DNA from: Companilactobacillus hulinensis
Lineage (GTDB): Bacteria > Bacillota > Bacilli > Lactobacillales > Lactobacillaceae
NCBI RefSeq assembly: GCF_003946555.1
Contig: NZ_RHOO01000006.1
Location: 1-64,000 of the forward strand
Length of the DNA: 64,000 nt
Reading direction: 5' to 3'
This document shows, in pieces, positions 8,703 through 16,123 of the stretch; position 1 is the stretch's first letter; each line of letters starts with the position of its first letter. The translations under genes and the position numbers were made by a program. The notes under the pieces were generated by a model. That model made no database searches. It was not told the origin of the DNA and saw only the letters and a list, made by a program, of their open reading frames with translations.

Positions 8703-9899
8703 ATAAATATTCAATTAGACACAGATATTCTTCAAGGCTTTACAAATATCAACATAAACATCAATTCAATAATCATTGGCTTGACGGCAATTGGGATAAT
8801 TACCATTCTGACTATCCCGTCTTACACATTCAAAGAAAAAATCGAGGAACATCAAAACTGGCTGTACGATATGGGATTTGACTTCCTTGAGGCCGTCGGA
8901 TTAGTTGTCGGTATGATCCTTGTTCAACATATTTTCAAATTCATAAATGCTGGCGATTCTGCCAACTGGTTCTACGCCACTACACAAATGACTTTGATGC
9001 TCTATTCACTGTATACGCTGCAGAATTACTTCATTGATCTGGTGAACATATTTGCCCCACTTTACATTTTTGGACATCACTTAGCTGATGGTAATATGAC
9101 CTACGCTGTGTTCTTCATATCAATCCTGATTGTACTGGCGATCACTGTAATTATTATTTCAATTGACAAAAACACGATTCAAGATACCGAATGGAAGTAT
9201 CTATCACTACAAGTAATTTATGGTGGCATCTGGTGGATATTGATCTGGTCAATTTATAAATTCTCTATTCTAAATACTTTCTATATGCTGATAGGTTTCA
9301 TCCTATACATGTGGCCGATTCGTTTCGTATCTACAAAGATACGACGTTCACTAAATGAATTATCAAAAAGAATTAATTACGATGAATTGACTGGCGTCAG
9401 AAACCGTGGCAATTTTGATGAAATGTCAGATCAAATATTCAATATTTATCGAAACAGCAATAAACCAATGACACTTGCAATGTTTGATATCGATCAATTC
9501 AAGCAATTCAATGATACTTACGGACACTTAGCAGGAGATAGAGTTCTACGACATGTGGCAAAACTCTGTCATCATCAACTATTTGAACAAACTCGCAAGG
9601 GACAATTATTCAGATACGGTGGTGAGGAATTCGTTATTATTTTTCGGGGTCTTGATTCTGAGGACTCCGCAAAAATAGTTAATCAGATCCGTAATGAAAT
9701 AATTAACGATCCTCTATCGTATAATGGCGATAAATTAAATGTTCATATTTCATTTGGCGTTACTCAATTGACTGCCACCGATCAAAGTTTTGATGACTTA
9801 TTCAAACGTGTTGATCACTACTTATATGAATCGAAAAAATCTGGAAGAAACCGTATTACTGTTGAAGATGAAACATTCTTATTTGAAACTGGAATATAA
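8703..9899 (+). CDS. Membrane-bound diguanylate cyclase (GGDEF) with a probable non-ATG start
   Basis: It has the same architecture as the two genes before it: a six-helix sensor, NYDELTGVRNRGNF near residue 220, MFDIDQFKQFNDTYGH and RYGGEEF. There is again no RxxD inhibitory site (RKGQL). The strong ribosome-binding site GGGGTGGAGGG at 8692-8702 is followed directly by ATAAATATTCAATTA. This aligns with ATGACTATACAGCTA at the start of the second cyclase, so the initiation codon seems to have become ATA (8703). Alternatives are an in-frame ATT at 8709 or a TTG at 8673, which lacks a ribosome-binding site. Expression may therefore be weak or dependent on initiation factor 3. The catalytic domain itself is intact. 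Confidence 0.82.
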   Translation: MNIQLDTDILQGFTNINININSIIIGLTAIGIITILTIPSYTFKEKIEEHQNWLYDMGFDFLEAVGLVVGMILVQHIFKFINAGDSANWFYATTQMTLMLYSLYTLQNYFIDLVNIFAPLYIFGHHLADGNMTYAVFFISILIVLAITVIIISIDKNTIQDTEWKYLSLQVIYGGIWWILIWSIYKFSILNTFYMLIGFILYMWPIRFVSTKIRRSLNELSKRINYDELTGVRNRGNFDEMSDQIFNIYRNSNKPMTLAMFDIDQFKQFNDTYGHLAGDRVLRHVAKLCHHQLFEQTRKGQLFRYGGEEFVIIFRGLDSEDSAKIVNQIRNEIINDPLSYNGDKLNVHISFGVTQLTATDQSFDDLFKRVDHYLYESKKSGRNRITVEDETFLFETGI

Positions 9900-9938
9900 C
9901 AAAGTGCAGCAAAGCACGTTTAACTTCTAAATATAATT

Positions 9939-9982
9939 TAAAAAATCAGTGTATTTACTTATGTAAATGCGCTGATTTTTTA
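9939..9982 (+). terminator. Rho-independent terminator after the third cyclase
   Basis: The stem AATCAGTGTATTTAC / GTAAATGCGCTGATT with a TTAT loop and T-run is nearly identical to the hairpin at 8523, evidence that gene plus terminator were duplicated together. Confidence 0.85.
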
Positions 9983-10081
9983 TTTAACGAAAGAAGCTGT
10001 CTTTAGTTGTGCGTTTACACTGCACTCTTAATGACTCATGTATTTGCGCTACAACAGCTTTTTATGTATGATTTTGCCCAC

Positions 10082-10109
10082 AAAAAAAGGTAAGACTTTC
10101 GTCTCACCC
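10082..10109 (-). terminator. Leftward terminator with GAAA loop, no gene immediately upstream
   Basis: Read on the minus strand, GGGTGAGAC, GAAA, GTCTTACC and seven T form a classic intrinsic terminator. The nearest leftward gene ends 430 bp away at 10536, so it may end a long 3' extension or an RNA transcribed from this gap. Confidence 0.7.
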
Positions 10110-10308
10110 TCGGGAAGGAATCAGTTATTTTGAATCTGGTAGTCCCTAATTGCCATAGTACAACATAAGTACTTTTGGCGCAATAGGTATTAAACAAAAC
10201 ATTTTAACTCTTTTTCAAATCAATGGTTTCAATTTTATATTCTTTTAACAATTATTTAATATTAACTTAATGATAGATAGATTGGCTTCAATGGTTCCCG
10301 CCTCCGGC

Positions 10309-10446
10309 AACGAAATATCTTATCTGCCATGTGGACCGGCTCGAGCCAAAGTGCGGTCTCTCACCTCGACCTGAAGCTTTGCCATGCAAATCTCCAGGTT
10401 CGTCCTGTGGCTTCGCCACTCTCATGGCTGATAAAATATTTTATTA
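10309..10446 (-). repeat. Complex inverted-repeat element, possible structured RNA
   Basis: Outer arms at 10312-10331 and 10423-10442 are inverted copies with few mismatches (GAAATATCTTATCTGCCATG against CATGGCTGATAAAATATTTT). Inside lie a GTGGC/GCCAC hairpin (10407-10419), a GGAC/GTCC closing stem, CCTG/CAGG, GGT/ACC and GGCTCGAGCC (10338-10347). These could form a multibranched junction on either strand. A 60-codon reading frame crosses it but looks non-coding. The rest of the gap between 9983 and 10535 shows only the leftward terminator at 10082. Confidence 0.5.
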
Positions 10447-10535
10447 CCTACGGCTAATGTATATCAATAATAGTTTTGTAAATTTCTCGAGCAAGATACT
10501 GATTCAAAATTAGAATAATATCTAATAACTGTAGG

Positions 10536-11189
10536 CTACAGCGCATAATGATGTTTCAACGAAGGTACAACTATTTTATCAGCTATGCCAATAATTATTC
10601 CTTGGATAAATACCGCCAACAATGTTCCTATGCCGACGGATAACAACTTACCTGTTGTCACAAAACAGATCACCATAATTGTTACTGGCGGCGTATAGCT
10701 CAGCAACTGTCCCCACCCCGCTGAACCATGTAAATACTTAAATCTTAATAGGTATGCTAATTCATCATTGGGATGTTGAATCAGATTACAACGTTGATAA
10801 ATCGATGTACCGACTGAAACACCGATCAGTCCCAGAACATCTAGAACAATTCTGAATACAATATTCAAATGATTTAATTGCAACGGTAGATATAAATTAG
10901 AGAAGAATCCGACCAAATAACTAAATGGCAAAGAAAATAGCAAATTTGAAATAAAAATATGTCCATCAAACTTACCAATCAATATTTGATTTGCAATCGT
11001 TACCAATACCGCATAAACAAACAAAGTTGTCCCATAAGAAACATTTATCAAATGTGATATATTTACACCTGATGCCATCCAAACGGCACTACCGACATTG
11101 CTATCGATCATCAGAGCATTGGATGCAGCATCTATGATAATTGCAAATATCAAATACCCCATTCTCTTTTTAAAACTGTTATCCTCCAC
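10536..11189 (-). CDS. YczE/YyaS/YitT-like integral membrane protein
   Basis: The GTG at 11189 follows AGAGGGTGG. The 217-residue product has about five hydrophobic segments. Its C-terminal GIGTLLAVFIQGIIIGIADKIV matches the pattern that closes YczE-type proteins (a family of uncharacterised bacterial membrane proteins). No transport or enzymatic motif is seen. It stands alone, with repeats on both sides. Confidence 0.65.
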   Translation of the reverse strand: MEDNSFKKRMGYLIFAIIIDAASNALMIDSNVGSAVWMASGVNISHLINVSYGTTLFVYAVLVTIANQILIGKFDGHIFISNLLFSLPFSYLVGFFSNLYLPLQLNHLNIVFRIVLDVLGLIGVSVGTSIYQRCNLIQHPNDELAYLLRFKYLHGSAGWGQLLSYTPPVTIMVICFVTTGKLLSVGIGTLLAVFIQGIIIGIADKIVVPSLKHHYAL

Positions 11190-11298
11190 GAATCCACCCT
11201 CTTAATAATGTTTAAATACGATAAGTTTATGTTATTACTTTTCGTTCCAAACAAAAAGAAGACTAGGCATTTTTTGCTTAATCTTCTTTTGTTTTTTT

Positions 11299-11612
11299 GG
11301 AAATGAGTTTACGAAAGCCAGCAGTCTGTGCTTGCTACCGGCTTTCGACACTCTCTATTTCTAAAACGAGTTGCAGAAGGGCAAACCTCTGCGCTTACTA
11401 CGACTAATAGCTTTGTCACTTCGTGACAAAACTATTAGTCTAGGTAATGCTCAAGGTCTGACCGCCCTTCTTCCACTCTCTATTTCTAAAATGAGCTACA
11501 GAGGCCAGATTCCTGTGCTCAGCTACGCTTTATTAATCGCCCACTTCGTGTGCAATCAATAAACCTAGGCTAATGCTCAGAATCTCACCGGCCTCTTCCA
11601 ATCTCTATTTCT
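11299..11612 (+). repeat. Three consecutive structured intergenic repeat elements
   Basis: This fills the gap between the YczE-like gene and the multicopper oxidase. Element one (11299-11358) is a short form: GAAAGCC/GGCTTTC arms and the tail CACTCTCTATTTC. Element two (about 11367-11492) has outer arms GAAGGGC/GCCCTTC, a CGCTTACTACG box, an inner stem ACTAATAG/CTATTAGT around GTCACTTCGTGAC, a TAGGTAATGCTC box and the same tail. Element three (about 11497-11612) has arms GAGGCC/GGCCTC, an inner CACTTCGTG hairpin, GGCTAATGCTC and the tail ATCTCTATTTC. Stems differ in sequence but keep pairing, which suggests selection on structure. Related copies lie near 26.6, 42.6 and 60.8-61.3 kb. Confidence 0.75.
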
Positions 11613-13065
11613 TTGGATGCTGCATTTCGTCCATAGAAATCAAATGGAATTTATGTTCATGATTTGGATCATATGCTTCGATCTGAGCCATCATTCCGGT
11701 ATCTTCGTGCTCTAGAATGTGGCAGTGATACATGTATACTCCAAATTTAGTGAATCTAACGGCCAAGCGTACTGTCTCTCCGGCATTTACACCGACAACG
11801 TCTTTCCATCCATGTTCATTTGGATATACTTCTTTGCCATTTCTGCTCAATACTAAGAATTGATTACCATGCATGTGGAATGGGTGAATCATTCCTTTGT
11901 CCATGTCATTTGTATTTGTGACATCCCAAATTACTGTATCACCGATCTTTTGCTTCTTATCGATTCTTTGCATATCAAACAACTTACCGTCAAGTCTAAC
12001 TTGATCATCCATACCTGACATTACGGTATGTACGATTGGTGTACCTGGCGTTGGCACTGGTGTTGGAATTGATGCCATGTGTTCTGGTAACTCAACATCT
12101 TCACGTTTATACTCGCCAATCTTGAACTTCATAACTGGAATATTATCTGTCATTAAAGTTACAACGTCACCGGGCTTCTTATCACCAAAATCTACAATAA
12201 CTTCGGCACGTTCAGCACATGTCAGCATTAGTTTGGTGAAGTGAACTGGTGATGGCAATGTACCTCCATCAGAAGCAATTTGTGTGAATTCATGGTTGTC
12301 ATCAAAATGAAGACGCCATTCACGACGATTAGATCCATTAAGAATACGTAATCTGACACGTTGTGTTGTCACATCAAATACACCATTGATAGTACCGTTG
12401 ACCAAAGCGTACTTGCCCAAAGTACCATCCATATCGTAATCAGCTTTGTAGTCCAACTGATTATCATGATAACTTCTATCTTGCAAGATAACCGGAATAT
12501 CATCGACGCCATAATTTCTTGGGAATGGTAATTTAGCTTCTTCATCATCAGTAACTACGACTGCTGCAGCTAGACCATTCCAGACTTGACGAGCTGTATT
12601 TGGACATGGGTGAGCATGTAGCCAATCAGTTTGTGCTTGTTGGTCAAGTGTGAAGTCGATATCACGACTGCCACCAGGGTAAACTGGTGCATGTGGACCA
12701 CCATCAACGATAGGTCCTGTGACATTTAATCCATGCCAATGAAATGTTGTTACTTCTGGCAACTTATTAACTAGGTGAACGTGATAATGTACACCCTTTT
12801 TATAAACAATTGTCTTACCTAATATATTGGCGCTGTATCCCCAGGTCTTAGTTTTTTTACCTGGTAGCATCTGTGTTTCGCCCTCTTGAGCAGTTAATGT
12901 GTAATAAACATCATTACCCTCAACTTTGTCAGGCTTCAACAATTCTGGAATATTTAACGGTTTCTCTGGCACGTCAGCCACCTCTAATGGCTTATATCCA
13001 CCGTCATGCAAGTCAAATATCGGCTCATCAAAGAAATAATCATTGTAAACTTTTTTTTCTCCCAA
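11605..13065 (-). CDS. Multicopper oxidase (laccase / CueO-SpoVA... type, bilirubin-oxidase-like)
   Basis: It oxidises phenolic or metal substrates and reduces oxygen to water using four copper ions. All four copper-binding blocks are present: HWHGLNV (about 105), WLHAHPCPN (about 150), HPFHMHGNQF (about 395) and YHCHILEHEDTGMM (about 450), the last with the axial Met of the type-1 site. I see no signal peptide, so it is probably cytoplasmic, as in other lactobacillus homologues. The start is a TTG at 13063-13065 behind AGAAGGCG; no in-frame ATG is close. It lies 17 bp downstream of a small membrane protein gene. The substrate (copper tolerance, phenol or biogenic amine oxidation) cannot be told from sequence. 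The call is multicopper oxidase of the three-domain type; the SpoVA wording is not a claim of homology. Confidence 0.9.
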   Translation of the reverse strand: MGEKKVYNDYFFDEPIFDLHDGGYKPLEVADVPEKPLNIPELLKPDKVEGNDVYYTLTAQEGETQMLPGKKTKTWGYSANILGKTIVYKKGVHYHVHLVNKLPEVTTFHWHGLNVTGPIVDGGPHAPVYPGGSRDIDFTLDQQAQTDWLHAHPCPNTARQVWNGLAAAVVVTDDEEAKLPFPRNYGVDDIPVILQDRSYHDNQLDYKADYDMDGTLGKYALVNGTINGVFDVTTQRVRLRILNGSNRREWRLHFDDNHEFTQIASDGGTLPSPVHFTKLMLTCAERAEVIVDFGDKKPGDVVTLMTDNIPVMKFKIGEYKREDVELPEHMASIPTPVPTPGTPIVHTVMSGMDDQVRLDGKLFDMQRIDKKQKIGDTVIWDVTNTNDMDKGMIHPFHMHGNQFLVLSRNGKEVYPNEHGWKDVVGVNAGETVRLAVRFTKFGVYMYHCHILEHEDTGMMAQIEAYDPNHEHKFHLISMDEMQHPKK

Positions 13066-13082
13066 TACATTCGCCTTCTATT

Positions 13083-13241
13083 CTATTTTTTAAAAACCCC
13101 AAACAGATTAACAATTGCCTCAAACAACATTCCGATAGCCATCATATACATTGCTATCATGTTCTTATTAGCAATCACGAGAAAAAGCAATATGGCATAA
13201 AAGATAACCATGAATACCGAAAACAATTTCGATCCACCCAT
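13083..13241 (-). CDS. Small two-helix membrane protein upstream of the multicopper oxidase
   Basis: A 52-residue frame runs from an ATG at 13241 to a stop at 13083. It starts MGGSKLFSVFMVIFYAILL and ends NLFGVFKK. Two hydrophobic segments (about 8-25 and 30-48) make up nearly all of it. GGTGGTGAT lies about six bases upstream as a ribosome-binding site. It ends 17 bp before the oxidase start on the same strand, so the two are probably cotranscribed. I do not recognise the family. Confidence 0.6.
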   Translation of the reverse strand: MGGSKLFSVFMVIFYAILLFLVIANKNMIAMYMMAIGMLFEAIVNLFGVFKK

Positions 13242-13365
13242 CACAATATCACCACCAAACTTTTACACATATATTTTAATACAACGTTTACAAGTATAAA
13301 AATAGATATCTAATTATTTAATTATTAATTCAAAAATTAACAAGTGTTTGATGTAATCGTCATAT

Positions 13366-13470
13366 TGGTTAAAAGTGTGACAAGACGTGACCTTATTCTG
13401 CTTAAACAAATAAGAGATGTAATCCAAAGTCAGATTACATCTCCTATTCTCCTTAGTGCCCAAATGTTGA
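13366..13470. repeat. Intergenic hairpin element related to the dispersed repeat family
   Basis: A perfect stem GAGATGTAATC / GATTACATCTC (13414-13443) sits inside GTGTGACAAGACGTGACC...CTGCTTAAACAAATA. The pattern resembles the element at 26.6 kb (CGCTTAAATCAAATAG with a GTAATCC hairpin) but lacks a clear tail. On the minus strand it could end transcription of the small membrane protein's upstream DNA; no clear T-run follows. Confidence 0.45.
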
Positions 13471-13486
13471 ATATGCTTCTACTAAA

Positions 13487-15292
13487 TTAATTCTTCTTTC
13501 GTATAAACCTAAATATCGCTAAGAATACTCCTAATGCCATTCCCAAAACTCTTAAGATCTCACGATTCATTGTCTGTGTTTTCGGTAAGAATCTTGAGCC
13601 GACCACACTTTTATCAGGAGTATCTTCAACTGAAGCTAGATCTAACGGTGCCTCAGTACTCATATCAGTGTCATTATCCATTTCCGACATCATAACCGGA
13701 TCATTAGAAGTGGCTCTTTCGTCTACTTCTTCCAAAACTGGACTTTCAACCGCAGAATCAGTTTCAGGTTCTAATCCAGGATCTACTTCTAAATCTGGAA
13801 CTTCTATTTCTGGAAACTTGGGTTCCTCTGGAATCTCTGAATCACCTGGATTTTCAGGTTCTTTGGGTGTATCTGGAACTTCTGGTTCTTCGAATTCATC
13901 TGGTTTCTCTGGGATTTCCGGCTGTTCTGGAACTTCAGGTACTTCTGGTGTTTCTGGTTCTTCCGGTTCCTCAGGTACTTCTGGTGTTTCTAATTCTTCT
14001 GGTTCCTCGGGTACTTCTGGTGTTTCCGGTTCTTCTGGTTCCTCAGGTACTTCCGGGATTTCCGGTTCTTCCGGCACTTCCGGAATTTCCGGCTCTTCTG
14101 GTTCCTCAGGTACTTCTGGTGTTTCTGGAATCTCTGGATCTGGGAAATCCGTCTCAGTATCAGAACCATCTTGGAAGTCCCATCTGTGACTTTCTCCGTT
14201 AACAATTTTTACAGTGTTGGCAACAATATTACCATCGAAATTATGATAGGCCTCAACGTGAGCTTCTGGGGCTAAAAGGCTCCCTTGAAATGTTGCGTCG
14301 ATTCTTATCAGGCCATGATACAAGCCATCTGACGAGTTACTATCATAAAAATTCCACAACAGATGATTATCATCAAATATTTCAGTATTCTTATTGCCTC
14401 GATCACCACCATCGTTATATTTGATTTTGATCGGTGATGACATACTATACTCAGCTTGTCCTTCAGTATCGACATTAATAATAACTGTTGTCCCAACCTT
14501 TTCTTTACTAATGCCATCTATGATCAATGGCCTATCTTTAGCCAGAACTTTAGCAGTTAGATTAATAACAATTTCATTTCTTTCATTCGGCTCGTAGTCC
14601 TGTAATTTGATAACTCTGTTATTCTCATCTGTAAAATTATCATTATTCAATTCTGCGTTAGGAGTCCTTTGCGATAACTTATTTGACTGAATTCCTAACG
14701 AGCTGAACATTTCGTCAAAATTAATATATTTATTATTGTTTTTATCTTGAAATAATTCAGACGGATCTAAATGATTAATTTTCCTATTATCCGCAAAGAC
14801 ATCCCCATTTACAATATTGAGTAAGACACTGTCGCCAAAAACAACTTTGTTCCCTCGAGTATCATTTTTAACGACAAAGGAGCTCTCAATACAATGTACT
14901 AAGTTCTCAATATAGTAAATATCCTTTTCCAGCGTTCCCTCATGAATCGCTGTTCCAAAGTTAACACGACCATCTAATTTTTGAACCGCCAAGTTCCCAT
15001 TAGTATGAGCGGTCAATGTAGCTTCTCTAGCAAAAATATGAAAATAGGCTGCATAACTTAACAGATTATTAGGTTTTTCCCCAAAATCATCCTGGACTCT
15101 TCCACCATCATTAATAGCATCATTTACCAACACCGCATTAATATCAAAAACTTTTACAGAGCTTTCATTACTTGCGGCCCAGACTTGCTCAGATTTAACT
15201 AAATCTGAAATAAACGGCCGATAAATAGCCGAATATACCAACATACGACCTACCGATAATCCAGTAGCAGTCATAATAACTCTCTTCCTCAT
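13487..15292 (-). CDS. Cell-wall-anchored surface protein: choice-of-anchor-A domain, Pro/Glu repeats, LPxTG-like signal
   Basis: The start at 15292 (MRKRVIMTATGLSVG) has GGAAGTGAG upstream; an ATG 18 bases earlier does not. A hydrophobic N-terminus serves as signal peptide. Residues about 70-380 resemble the collagen-binding/choice-of-anchor-A fold (LSYAAYFHIFAREATLTAH, then DGRVNFGTAIHEG). Residues about 380-520 are repeats of PEVPEEPEEPE type, a rigid wall-spanning stalk. The C-terminus has LPKTQT, a hydrophobic helix and RFIRKKN, the sortase sorting layout, but with Q where the canonical motif has G. Whether the housekeeping sortase accepts it is uncertain. A likely adhesin. Confidence 0.8.
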   Translation of the reverse strand: MRKRVIMTATGLSVGRMLVYSAIYRPFISDLVKSEQVWAASNESSVKVFDINAVLVNDAINDGGRVQDDFGEKPNNLLSYAAYFHIFAREATLTAHTNGNLAVQKLDGRVNFGTAIHEGTLEKDIYYIENLVHCIESSFVVKNDTRGNKVVFGDSVLLNIVNGDVFADNRKINHLDPSELFQDKNNNKYINFDEMFSSLGIQSNKLSQRTPNAELNNDNFTDENNRVIKLQDYEPNERNEIVINLTAKVLAKDRPLIIDGISKEKVGTTVIINVDTEGQAEYSMSSPIKIKYNDGGDRGNKNTEIFDDNHLLWNFYDSNSSDGLYHGLIRIDATFQGSLLAPEAHVEAYHNFDGNIVANTVKIVNGESHRWDFQDGSDTETDFPDPEIPETPEVPEEPEEPEIPEVPEEPEIPEVPEEPEEPETPEVPEEPEELETPEVPEEPEEPETPEVPEVPEQPEIPEKPDEFEEPEVPDTPKEPENPGDSEIPEEPKFPEIEVPDLEVDPGLEPETDSAVESPVLEEVDERATSNDPVMMSEMDNDTDMSTEAPLDLASVEDTPDKSVVGSRFLPKTQTMNREILRVLGMALGVFLAIFRFIRKKN

Positions 15293-15389
15293 ATTCTCAC
15301 TTCCAATCAATAAATTTGTGACATAATTTTATTTTATAAATTTACTTGTAAGTTTGTCACGTTTAAACACAGCACAATCTACGGGAAAA

Positions 15390-15420
15390 CAAAAAGGAAC
15401 GTGCATTATTGCACGCTCCC
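15390..15420 (-). terminator. Terminator of the 185-residue protein gene
   Basis: On the minus strand, GGGAGCGTGCA, ATAA, TGCACGTTCC and a TTTTT run lie about 45 bp past the stop codon at 15466. Confidence 0.8.
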
Positions 15421-15465
15421 TTAATTATTATTTCCTATTTAATGTAATTTACAAAACCAACTTTG

Positions 15466-16023
15466 TTAAATCTTCTCAATTTTTCCTACAGCAATTGGCA
15501 ATGTAACGTGCTGATCATAATGACCCACAGCACCAGCGATGGTATCTGGTAATTCTAGATCATCTGGAACACCGTGGACATAAATAACACGCTTGTCTAA
15601 TTCCAAATCATCAGTTCCAAATACTTCCTTAAACTTGGCTTGTAGCTTATCCAATGGAACTTCTTTCTCATATTCAAAGCTTCCGTCAGCGTTTGAAACT
15701 GGATATGTATCATTAGGGACATTCATATCATGTGGTGCGGCATCAAATGGAACCATGGTTGTACCTGATACTGGTTCTGTTTCAGGCAGGTCAACGAAAC
15801 CATCACCATTAACATCTTGTGCACTAGTGGCAATTTGTGCATCTTTCCCGTCTGGGAATCCGTGGAAGTGTTCCCAGTGTTGTGTATTTTTAGGAGTATC
15901 CTTCATTGAGATGTGAATCTTCAAAACATCATTTTCAATTTCAAATGTAGCTGTTCCGTGAGCAGCTGTACCGATTTTTTTCTCATTCAATGGAACGATT
16001 TTTGCACTATATTTTTCTGTCAT
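15466..16023 (-). CDS. Unrecognised 185-residue protein with HxxxHG and Ca-loop-like motifs
   Basis: I do not recognise the family. It has no signal peptide and starts at an ATG behind GGAGGAG. Visible features are TAAHGTATFEI, then HWEHFHGFPDGKDA near residue 49, an acidic EF-hand-like loop DVNGDGFVDLPE near 70, a further AAPHDMNV, and a C-terminal AVGHYDQHVTLPIAVG. Clustered His and Asp suggest metal binding. The pattern loosely recalls CHRD or Cu/Zn superoxide-dismutase-like beta proteins. It is divergently transcribed from a Crp/Fnr-type regulator across a 100-bp gap with a perfect 14-bp palindrome, so the two are probably co-controlled. Confidence 0.7.
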   Translation of the reverse strand: MTEKYSAKIVPLNEKKIGTAAHGTATFEIENDVLKIHISMKDTPKNTQHWEHFHGFPDGKDAQIATSAQDVNGDGFVDLPETEPVSGTTMVPFDAAPHDMNVPNDTYPVSNADGSFEYEKEVPLDKLQAKFKEVFGTDDLELDKRVIYVHGVPDDLELPDTIAGAVGHYDQHVTLPIAVGKIEKI

Positions 16024-16091
16024 AGTAACTCCTCCAGTTATGTCTTAATTGATTACAAGAGTTATTGTATACTGATGACGAACAAATAGAA

Positions 16092-16105
16092 TTGACATAT
16101 GTCAA
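16092..16105. promoter_or_regulatory. Crp/Fnr-type operator palindrome
   Basis: TTGACATATGTCAA is a perfect 14-bp dyad matching the TTGA-N6-TCAA pattern bound by Crp/Fnr proteins. It lies 19 bp before the regulator ATG and about 70 bp before the divergent gene, fitting autoregulation and control of the neighbour. Confidence 0.65.
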
Positions 16106-16123
16106 GAAAGAGAAAAATAATTT

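Noticed and set aside
10331-10513. 60-residue protein
   Set aside because: It crosses an inverted-repeat element, has no ribosome-binding site and no protein-like composition.
11371-11562. 63-residue protein
   Set aside because: It lies across two structured intergenic repeats and reads their stems.
13668-14205. Ser/Gly- and Leu/Val-rich plus-strand proteins
   Set aside because: They are antisense shadows of the Pro/Glu codon repeats of the surface-protein gene.
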